From contig CAIIXF020000004.1 in NCBI GenBank assembly GCA_903813345.2, forward strand, positions 7,647,525 to 7,711,524: a DNA stretch of 64,000 bases, in the 5' to 3' direction. The translations under genes were made by a program, and so were the position numbers. Under the pieces are notes generated by a model. The model did no database searches, was not told where the DNA came from, and saw nothing but the letters and a program-made list of their open reading frames with translations. Each line of letters opens with the position of its first letter. The first letter of the stretch is position 1. Source of the DNA: Owenia fusiformis. Lineage: Eukaryota > Annelida > Polychaeta > Sabellida > Oweniidae. Below are positions 12,901 to 24,900 of this stretch, piece after piece.

Positions 12901-15900
12901 GTTTTTGCGTTGAACCAGATCTAAGGAGTAAGCTAAAACAATTTCAATTTTTGAATATTTTTGGATCATATGATTCCTTGTCATATCTATTTTACAAAAA
13001 TCCCAGAAGTGCATACTTTATTCCAGCAAACCTAAATATATTTATTTTTTCCTATGTTATGGTTTCTATTTTTATTATTTGGGAAAAATAATAAATTCTT
13101 AATAACTTCACCAATTCATAACATATTAAAGATCTTTTGGTATAATATTTTATCGTATGATCTGTAAAATGAAGCCTTCTGATTGGTCAGTTTGTGCTGT
13201 ACCAATCTGTATTGCTACTAAGATTGTCCCCATTGATCATCGCCGTCGCAATACAGAAAATATTGGTACTGAGGGGACATTCTCAGTATTATACAGAAGA
13301 TTACACGATAAAAACGTTATAGTATGATTTGAAGTGCAATACAGGATATAGTCTGCTCTCGATATTCTGTATTGGCACTCGACTTCGTCTCGTTCCAGTA
13401 CGGAATCTCTCAAGCAGAATATATCCTGCATTGCACTTCAAACCATTCAATAACTTATAGTATTTGAGCTTGTAAGGAATACATTAGTAGGTCAATTGAA
13501 CATATTGCTTGCAATTTTGTCACCCTATATAGATCTGATTCTGGCTTTAAAGGATGTTGTCCTCTCGAGTATTCTTTGTTGAAATACATTATACATTTGA
13601 AGCTGTAAAGCAATCACTGGCTGTCTGGTGATAGGCAATTAAGTGCTTTAATCACCTATACAGAATCTTATACTGTCTTTGACACATTTTGTGGAATTCA
13701 ATAAGTTAATCAGTACATTGCACCTGATACTTCAATTTTCCAGTGGTGACATCGCCACTTTAAAGAGCCAATAGTTGGATATATATCCCATAACGGGGGG
13801 TATATAGGGAACATCTTCATCTGCCTGTCTGTTAATAAATGGTCAGATGATTAACCTAAACTACGGAGCTCCGACCATTATTGGCCTCTACAGTTCATTC
13901 AGTTAAAAAACTTGTTCAGTTCGGTTTTTAACCGAATATGCCCTATAAATATGCAAGTTCTGCTTGTCATCATAGTGTCATTGTTTTCATAATAGGTGCG
14001 TGCAGTAAAGTTAGGACGCATTCTTAGTCATAGATGAAGCAGACAAGGCTCCAACTAATGTCACATGTATTCTTAAGACACATTGTAATTGTGTATAATG
14101 TAATTCCATCATAGGTGCGTGCAGTAAAGTTAGGCCACATTCTAGTCATAGATGAAGCAGACAAGGCTCCAACTAATGTCAAATGTTTTCTTAAGACACA
14201 TTGTAATTGTGTATAATGTAATTCCATCATAGGTGCATGCAGTAAAGTTAGGACGCATTCTAGTCATAGATGAAGCAGACAAGGCTCCAACTAATGTCAC
14301 ATGTATTCTTAAGACACTTGTCATAATTGTGTATAATGTAATTCCATCATAGGTGCGTGCAGTAAAGTTTGGACACATTCTAGTCATAGATGAAGCAGAC
14401 AAGGCTCCAACTAATGTCAAATGTTTTCTTAAGACACATTGTAATTGTGTATAATGTAATTCCATCATAGGTGCATGCAGTAAAGTTAGGACACATTCTA
14501 GTCATAGATGAAGCAGACAAGGCTCCAACTAATGTCACATGTATTCTTAAGACACTTGTCATAATTGTGTATAATGTAATTCCATCATAGGTGCGTGCAG
14601 TAAAGTTAGGACACATTCTAGTCATAGATGAAGCAGACAAGGCTCCAACTAATGTCACATGTATTCTTAAGACACTCGTTGAATCCGGAGAAATGCATTT
14701 AGCTGATGGTAGAAGAATTGTCAGTGGTATTTATGTTTTATATTTCCTACTACATGTATAATCTATGTATTATGTATAATGTAAAGAAAATAAATGAGCT
14801 ATAAAAGCCGAAAAAGCGCTGCAAGTTGCTATGCTATTAAAATATTCTCTAGCTCATTGTGGTATTCTCTTGCTAAATGATAAACTCTAGCTCATTGGTG
14901 TATAATATTCTTTTTCCAATGGTGAAGTCTAGCTCTTTGATGTACAGCATTGATAAAGTCTAGCTCATTGATGCACATCATTGATAAAGTCTAGCTCTTT
15001 GATGTACAGCATTGATAAAGTCTAGCTCTTTGATGTACAGCATTGATAAAGCCAAGCTCATTGATGCACATCATTGATAAAGCCTAGCTCATTGATGTTC
15101 AGTTTAATTGATAAAAAGTGTAACTTGATGATGTTCTGCATTCTCTTGTTCATTAACTTAAGCTCATTCATGTATACTATTTCATTGCTCAGAGATTAAC
15201 TCAAGCTCCTTGATTTATCCTCAAGCTCATTGATTTATCCTCAAGGTCATTGATTTATCCTCAAGCTCCTTGATTTATTCTTAAGCTCTTTGATTTCTAT
15301 TTCAGCACACTCAGGAATTCCCAGCAGTGAGAAAGTGATAGTAGCTCACCCAGACTTCAGAATGTTTATTCTCGCCAATAGGCCAGGGTTCCCTTTCCTG
15401 GGAAATGATTTCTTTGGTGCTATGGGTAAGTAATACCTCTCTTGTCTTGGTTTAATGGGTAATACATCTCTTGCTTCAATACTATGAGTATCAAGCAAAA
15501 CCTCTCTTACTTTGGCCATATGGGTAAGCAATACGTCTTTTGCATTTGTGTTATGTGTGATACATCTCTCAATTTGGTGTTATGCAGAAGCAAGTCCCCG
15601 ATTTCATTTGTGGTATGGGTATTACCTCTATTACTTAAGTAATGTGGGAAAATGTGTACATTCTTGTTTTGTAATCATAGGTAATAGTCTAGATGCGAGT
15701 AGAAATAATCTTGATTTGCGTAGTTAAAAATTCACAATTCATTGATCGTTAGATCCTAGAAATGTGGTTTTGAAAATAGTTTATCAATTTTGAAAATTTA
15801 ATTTTCTTTAAAAATGTGACTTCTAGGTCGGGGAGATTCCCCATAGACCCCATGTTGTAAAACCACAAAAAGTGAAATATCTTTTCTTGTTTTGGGCAGA

Positions 15901-18900
15901 TAATATTTTCTTTCACTGGACATATTTTAATTTGTATAACTATCACATACATAAGGGTAATGTGAAAAGTGAACCACTAAAACTGATGAATATTCAAGTT
16001 AAAGGGAATTTTGTAATACCCTGCCATATTATTTCCCCCGAATCAGCCACCTGGTGGCGAAACTGGTAACTACCTACTCGCATCTGAGTAATTCTTCTTC
16101 CTTTGGTGCCAAGGGCTAAGTATTTCTTATCTTTTTTTTTTAATTGTACTTGTGATACCTCTCTAATTTTTGTATGACGGATGTGCCCTCTAAAATACTT
16201 TGGTTTTGAAGGACTACATAAATATGAAATGTGAAGAAACACTTGTATGTTGCTAGTGGCATCTATACTCAAGTAAATTGATATTTGTGAAGACTCATAT
16301 AGACAGATAGATGGCAGTTCAATATTTCCTTTTGTGGATTGTACTTCACATCTGTCTCATTGGTTCATGGGTAAATATTGCTGTATCAAAACTTCAAAAC
16401 ACTATATGAATCAAAATCATAACAAATTTTCTCTTCAGAATTATTTACTTACAATTGTTTTAAGTCAGTATCATAAGGTTTTGGATATTTTCAATGTTGA
16501 TCTTGGGATATTTTTGGAAAAATCTTTACATGCACATGTTAAAATTACAATTAGACCAACTGAATTCTGTGCCATCTATTGACAGTCCTTAAGGCCATTC
16601 ATGAACATGAGAAAGCACCTTTCTATTTGCACTCATTGATGTTAGGTTGTTCGCTGAACTTTTTCTAAATGATGTTGATTTGAAGATAACATTATGATGG
16701 TGTAGACCCCCTTTGGTTAAGATATTTAAAAGTTCAGTTCTAATGCAATATCGTTTTCAAGTTACATAAATACTCATCATGTGACATTACTTTTAAGGTG
16801 ACATAATTCACTGCTCATGTGACATTACTATTCATGTGACATAATTGACTGCTTATGTGACATTAATTTTCAGGTGACATAATTCACTGTTCATGTGACA
16901 TTACTATTTATGTGGCATAATTCACTGCTCGCATGACATTACTTTTCATGCAATGTGACATAATTCACTGCTAATGTGGCTTTACTTTTTCATGTGACAT
17001 AATTCAATCCTCAATCCTCATGTGACATAACTCACTGCTCGTGTGACATTAATTTTCAGGTGACATATTCAGTGCTCATGCAGTTGACAACCCAAACATT
17101 GACTCTGAGATGGCAATGCTACGACAATACGGGCCAGATGTTGAGGAACATATACTTCGCAAATTGGTCCTTGCAATTGGAGAATTACGAGATATGGCTG
17201 ACCAGGGACTCATATCATATCCTTACTCCACTAGGGAGGTTGTCAATATGGTGAAACATTTACAGGTACAGCATTTGAATTATTTCAATTTCCTTTAAAT
17301 GCAAAAAAGAAATAAAGTTAGCTGCAAAGGCATACATGTTTTGTTGATTCAACACTCTGAATTGTATATGAATGCAACAAAATGGCAGTTCCTTCAAATT
17401 TTGAATAAGAGAGAGTCACATGGAAAATGAAAACATTTGTGAACCATCATGTCCCACCTGTCCATCCAGTGATACTAGAATATCATGAATGGATTTTACT
17501 CTAAGTTCTTGTATTTTCACTCAATAAGAACATTTGTTAAAATATTTTGCATATAATGTGTTCTAATCATTTCTAAGTGTAAGTCTATGTAATTTGCAGC
17601 ATGTAATCTGTCAGTTTGTTTTCAAAATATTCAGCATCTTTTGGAAAAAATTTAATGATACACTTTAATTTCACGTAAAAATGCAATATTGCTTATGATT
17701 TTCTGAAGTATATAGATCTACTTCCTCAACTTGTTATTTTCAGAAATTTCCAAATGAAGGGTTATCAAATGTTGTTCGCAACGTGTTCGACTTTGACAGT
17801 TACAATGAAGAACTACAAGAAACCATAGTAAAAACCCTACAAAAACACGGAATCCCAATTGGAGCGAAACCAACCAATGTGGAGCTGGCCAAAGAGTAAG
17901 AACACAGCCGTTAGGCTCAAGAATATTACAGTAAAACCTGTGTTATGTGAACACCTATTGGACTCAGGAACTTTTTGGACTTCCTTATGTACAGTAAAAC
18001 CTGTCTAAGTGAACACCTTCTTGTGAATATGAACAAACTCCTGAAGAATTCATATTTCCCATTTGATTGATACTGTAAATGTCCAACCTCTAAAGGCCCA
18101 TCTTTAGATCAACTTTCAAAGTTATTCAAAACTAAGGGTGCTAACTATACACAGGTTTCACTGTAATTCATTTTGTATAATAAATGCAACTATAATTACT
18201 CTAAAGCAGGTGGAAATTTCCCTCTTGATGGAGAAATCCATGGAAAATTCCAGCGATTGCCTCCATGCTGGTGGAAAATTCCAGCCTTATGGAAAATTCC
18301 ATCATGGGTAATAATTCTATTTCCATTATTATTATAACATATACCTCAAAATTTTGTTGCACAGATAATATTTAAGATAACTAATGCTTGGAATTAAAGT
18401 TCACAATTACCTCAAATTATGCACTTTGTTTATTTTAATATACCATAAGAATGAAAAATGTAAGAGAAAAGAAATGTAATGTACTATATTTATTAATAAA
18501 ATATTTGTAATAAAACAATATAATGTTAAGTATACATATAAGACATCTTTTTACAAATAATGCAGTCCCAATTTATTTGAAACATACATGTAGGAACAAA
18601 TCCTACGCTAAGGGCTGATGGGAAAAAGTCACTCCACCTCAGTGGGAATTGAACCCACAGCATGTCCCAATAATAAACATTGGCATTTTCAAGGAATGCA
18701 GAGGTCTGATCTTTCAAAGGACCATGACTAATATATTATTTTATGTATAGAATACCTCAGACTTCAAATCAAGAATATTTCATGAGTTTCTTGGCTTGCA
18801 TTATATTTCGAGAATTCTTGCTTTTATGTCTTTGAGTCACATTACATTTATGCTTCGTCAGTGATCTTCCCAACATTAAAGCAAGTGTTTCACCCACGTG

Positions 18901-21900
18901 ATTTCAGTTAGAAAATATTTAAAAGGAGAGCAATCTTGAAAATGTCAAGAATTTGTCCAACTTTGATTAGTATGGTTAAAATGATAATTTTCTCTCACTT
19001 CAGCGGTTTCACTAGAATTTCTCACAACAGGCTAAATAAATGAAAACAACAGGCAAAATTGATGGAAATCATAAATTTAACAGGGAAAAGTTGAAAAGTC
19101 CCTAAATACAACAGGTGATTTTGTGAAAACAACCAGTGAAAATCGCCTGTTGCCTGCTGCTAATAAAACCCCTGCACTTTTAATTTATGCCATGTTGCTC
19201 ACAACATTCTTAACCTCTTGAATCCCAGTCTGCACTTTTTCATTTTTGCCACCTTTTTAAATTTTACTACACACCTCTACAACTTTTCATGCTCACTTAG
19301 TATAATTAAATGGCAGAGATCATTTCTACATGTTTCAAAACAATTTTTGTGTAAATTGGATGAAAATTTTTCAAATAAGAACAATTTTAGTGAACATTTT
19401 TGTGACAGATTTTCTTGACACTCTGGGTTTCAAGGTCATTTCTGAGGTGACGAGAAATCTTGTCACTCCAGGTAGTCAAGAGGTTCAAGTTCATCAGTCC
19501 TGACTTTTATGGTAATGGTCTGATTTTAAGGTTATTTTACACTGTTCTTTGCTGCCACTCTAGATTTGACTGTATGGCGGGGGACTTTCTTGGGGAACAC
19601 CTTGTGGCACTGAACCAAGTGATTCAGAGTAACTAGGTGGTGCTTCTTGCAATAATGGCTGCCTCTCAGCTGATGAAAAATTCCGTTCTGATGGAAAATT
19701 CCGTCCTGATGGGCTTCTGTATTCATGAGCATTTTCCCAATTTAGATGTGATTGGATTAAAGACTTTTGAAGTGAACATATTAAAGATACAAATAGCATG
19801 TAAATTATTACAAATGCCATTGGAACACATGCGCATAAAAGAACATAGGCAGGAATGCTCGCTTCACACTCTGTTTTGACCATGTCTATAAACCTTGTGA
19901 AGGTGTTTGCTCTGTTTATAAAGAAAGGAGCATGAATCAACATGAACTCCTTCGTGCCAAATCCAAAACTGAATTTACAACTTTGAACAGTGTTTTTTCC
20001 CGCCGGTGGTGGCCTCTGTAATTGTGTTGAAAAAGCTGTTTCAAAGTTACATTTTTCAGTGTAGTCTTTATATTCGTAGGTTGTCTGTCCAACTTTAAAG
20101 TCAGTCTGAATCATTGCACTTTCTGGGAATGGTAGGATGTAAATACTTTTTATTTTGAAGATAAAGAAATATGTGTCTGGTTTAGTGATATTTTTTGTGT
20201 CATACGACCCCGTGCTTGACACATATACTGCCTCACACGAGCTTGTATCACATATCCCAGTCTTCATCCATTTACTGAAAGAGTCATTTCCACGAATGGC
20301 CAAAAATTCCCTTTGGACTTGAGTATTGTCTATTCTATAGTTAAGGATCAATCTTGAGCCAGAATTGAGGTAGAAACGCCAATAGGTGTATTGACCTGCA
20401 GGGACAGAAGTCTTCATTGTAAAATTTCTCCATGTGAGTGTTTTGTTTAAATTTGAATTCGTCAGCAGATACATGTATACTGATGTTTCGTCATCATTTG
20501 AATTATCATCTGATGCACCCAACTCAAGATTTTTATTGTTTGACGAATGTGCCGGATTTAGAATAACCCGAGTTTTTGTCGCTGTTAGACTTTTGCAGAA
20601 AATTGTTGAGAATCTCTCATTCAATGGTCGGTTGTCTCCTGGATTGATATCATAATTTACGGGTCTAAATTCAAGATATCTCACCGATAAGGCGATTCCA
20701 GTAGCTAGAATGGCCATCCAAACGAATGCAATGATTGCACGATGTAAACCCTTCAGCCTGGGGTCAAAACAGAGTATAATTGCTATAAGCCCAAATAAAG
20801 TGTCACAAGTACCGCGATAATCATCCTCGCTGTTGTTAATAGAGCGTAGATTTGGTTGCATATCAGGTGGATAGTTCGGCTGGTTTCTATCTTCTATTGC
20901 ACCACCAGATGGCATTGTTGTTGATTCATAAGGCGGTGGGTGGTCATTGAGAATTTGAGCAGATTCTCTCCCATTACGTGCTGGCTGTCTCGGCATGATG
21001 AATCTAAAATAAAGGAATTGTTTGTTAAATACTGAAACAATTTAGTTTTATAACTTGATATTTGGGGTTGTATCAAAAGACCATGGTTGTATTAATGGTT
21101 TTGGTTTATTGGTGTAGAAATGTACGGAATTAAAATGTTCTTAGAATTTTGACTATCTATCAGTTAAGCAGCCCCCCCCCCCATGACTGATGCCCTTGAC
21201 AGCTTAGGTCATTAATCATTTCAAACCTACCATGCTGACCTTTTTCTCAACCAATCAGCGAGCTGAAAGGAACACATGCTAAAAGCAGGCACAATAATTA
21301 TGTGATTACGTCAATAAAAATGACCATACAGTATATAGAAAGTCGTCCTTGTTCCGACGTTGAACAAGCTCCTTTCAGTACAAATGCCCTCCCCATGTGA
21401 AATGTATGGATTCATCTGACATGCATTCTCATACATATGCATCAATATAACATAACATGCAATTTAAAAAAGAAAAAATGTGTGCATTTTCAATTGGATT
21501 CATCTGACATGCACTCCCATACATATGCATCAATATAACATAACATGCAATTTAAAAAAGAAAAGATGTATGCATTTTCAATTGGATTCATCTGACATGC
21601 ACTCCCATACATATGAATCAATATAACATAACAATTGCAATTTTTAAAAAAAGAAAAAATGTATGCATTTTCAATTGGATTCATCAGACATGCATTCTCT
21701 TACATGTACATATAAATTAATATAACATAACATGCAATTTATAAAAAAAAGAAAAAATGTATGCATTTTCAACTGGATTCATCTGACATGCACTCTCATA
21801 CATATGAATCAATATAGCATAACATGCAATTTAGAAAAAAGAAAAAATGTATGCATTTTAAATTGGATTCATCTGACATACACTTTCATACATATGAATC

Positions 21901-24900
21901 AATATAACATAACATGCAATATAAAAAACAGCAGAAGCACTTACAGGCTGATACTGCTGTATATGACTTGGTCCATATATTAGTCCTTATCCACTCTCTT
22001 GGAGTATTGTTTTATTATGTCCATGATCCTACTGTCAGTAATTTTGAGCTATTTTCACATAATATGATTCTTTAACATGACAATAGATCACATGTTTTAT
22101 CATCGAATATACAAGAATATTGCATGTGTTCTTATGTGTTTGATAAGCTGAAGTGATTTTGCCATTCATATATGACCTTTACCAGCTTGAAGAATGTCCC
22201 TGTATCGTAAATCTCTATATTAGGTTAACAATAGCTTTGATCACATGTTGTCTTATAAACTGTGTACTGTACATGTTTGTATGTGTGATAAGAATAGGTT
22301 GAAATGCAGTTTATGTACAGTTTAACTTGTATGTGTGAACAGTACTGTTACAAAATATGGAAACCTTGCGTTGCCAGCTTATTTTCCTGGTAATTTTTGG
22401 GGTAATTTCTCATATTGTAAGAAAGTTATAAATTTTGGATAAATTATGAATTTCATGCTTGAATCAGTGAAAAGTCATAACATATTGGTTTGGTAATTTT
22501 TCAATTAACTTAACTTTGAAGAATTCACTGTAAACAGGTTTTAATGTATCAATAGTAAATTCTTGTTTATCATATTTGTTTATACTTGACCTTCAAAGAA
22601 TATCCATCTGCTCACACTAAATCTCATATTTCTTTCTTAATTTTGATAAAATTTCTGATTTCATTGCATTCCATACAATTTAGAGTGTTAACTACAAATC
22701 TGTTTACTTCATTTCATGCTGATTCCATTCTTTTAACTTCATTTTCATTAATAAAATCTGAATGACTTGTTATTTTATTCCAAGGTTGAATCATGTGATA
22801 CTGAATTTCTCAATTAATCTGAATGTAAGGCTAAGATATTTAATTCTGTGTTAAACTTTGTTTTGTTTTCTTGTAAATGATCATGATAAGGATATTTCTC
22901 AAAATCCTCATATCAGAGGAAGCTAAATTACAAAATAAAACATACATTTCTGTAAAAATTGAATATTTTCCATACTAAATTAGACTCAAGAACAATTCTA
23001 TGGCGGCCATGGTCCATAATTGTAAAGAATTTCATCAAACTTCAATCAAAACTAAAGAAACAATCTATACATTTCTGATACTCTGTTGTAGCAATTTTCA
23101 CAGAATAAATAATTTCACAGGAGGAATTACCTCATCACTGGTGATCCACTCGATTACGCTGGTTACCAAAACGAACCGTTTTGGTAACAAAATGTCGGAA
23201 CATCCGGAAGATACGATTTTCTCGTTTCCTTAATCTACACGTTGTAGGCAGAATTCCCACGACATTGTTTAACACAAACGTGTATAAGTATCATATGTTT
23301 AAGAAATTGTACATATTTGCGAACAAATAGTTCAGAAAACAACAGAATCGTCGATTTACTTCCTCACTTAAGTTACATAAACGGTTTGGGTTGAAAGTGC
23401 AGATCTTAACTGTTTTTCGAAAAACCGTTTATGTAACTTAAGTGATGAAGTAAATCGACGATTCTGTTGTCCTCTGAGCTATTTTTTCGCAAACATGTAC
23501 ATTTTCTAAAACATATGATACTGCTGCACGTTGTGAGAAAAAACGACGTGGGGATTCTACCTACAACGCGTGAAATAAGGAAAAAAGAAAACTCGTGCCT
23601 TCTACTTTCCGACATTTTGTTACCAAAACGGTTCGTTTTGGTAACCAGCTGATCGAGTGGATCACCAGTGCTCATGCATTAGGCAGTTTGAAATATATGA
23701 GGTTGACGCAAAACAGTTTGATTAATTACCATGGCCTAGTTTGTATTTATCAAGGTTTTTTTACACATAATACAAGTCATACTGTCCAATATGTTGAGAT
23801 AAGGTTTAAACTATAAACCCCTTCAAAAGTTGAGGGAGGGGAATTCAGGTACCACCAGTCACCCCCCCCCCCCATCCACCACCAGTCACCCCCCCCCCCC
23901 CCCCTTCCCAATTGAGTCCAACATATTGTGTTCAGCCATGCCACAGTAAAATTGAAAAGGATTTATTTTGGTACCATGCCTGCATTTTTCAACTACATAA
24001 TTAAAAGGTATTGTATTACTGAAGTAATTGATATCTCTCTTCTTTAATTACTTTTCTGGGAAAATGAAGATGAATTTTCCATAATTGCTATCTAATAGAG
24101 ATCAAATTTCGAGAATGAAAATTATAAGCTGCTAATGAAACTGTTTATTGAAACTGCCCAATTTATTTAAGGAAGAGCAGATTTTGAAATAATTCCTCCT
24201 GTAGATGTCCTAATTTAATGATTTCTCAATGCAATGTAGTCTTGCTCGAGCCTTTGTGACACATACAAGTTGTTAGAGTAGATAGTCCATGGTCTTGAAG
24301 TACGACTAAATGCAATATGGACTGAATCATTCCTCAAAAAGGTCAATATTTCAACCTTTGTGTGAGATGCCCAGCATCGAGTCTTGGGCTTAAAACATTT
24401 TCACACACTACAAAATATATTCTAATAAAAATTGTCACCTTGACTACCATTCAGGGAATGACCTTGGGTGAGTTATTGGTTATACATATAATGCAGTGAG
24501 GTTATATGAAATACAGGGTGGGCCAAAAAAATTTGCAACCTTTTTAGAAGGCACAAAAAGTATCATAACATTATGGTATTGACATGAAATTTTTTTTACA
24601 GAAACTTAAGGATAGGCATATTTTACCATTCAAATACTTAAGCTAATACTGACTTCACATTTTTTGTCAGATGTTTGAATATTAATGGTAAATTGTTCAT
24701 TTGTCCGAGATTTACCATTTTTCCTAGAAAATCTGACTTTCCATGATTTTATGTGATCAACAATAACACATTCATTATGTTTACTAAATCTGCTTCAATC
24801 TTTGATAACTGTTTAACCAATGTCTAGTACAGGTTTATATCAGTATCTAGTTATTATGGTAATATTGTTACACTGTATTAATTATTTATTAAACAAATGT

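Noticed and set aside
13996-14590. Multiple alternative exon-3 copies encoding tandem Walker B motifs
   Set aside because: The first five copies lack the 3' half and run into TAA, so they are not usable exons as the sequence stands.
15190-15320. Exon-4 acceptor as seed of the 20-bp minisatellite
   Set aside because: The last repeat merges with the polypyrimidine tract, but coding bases of exon 4 are not repeated.
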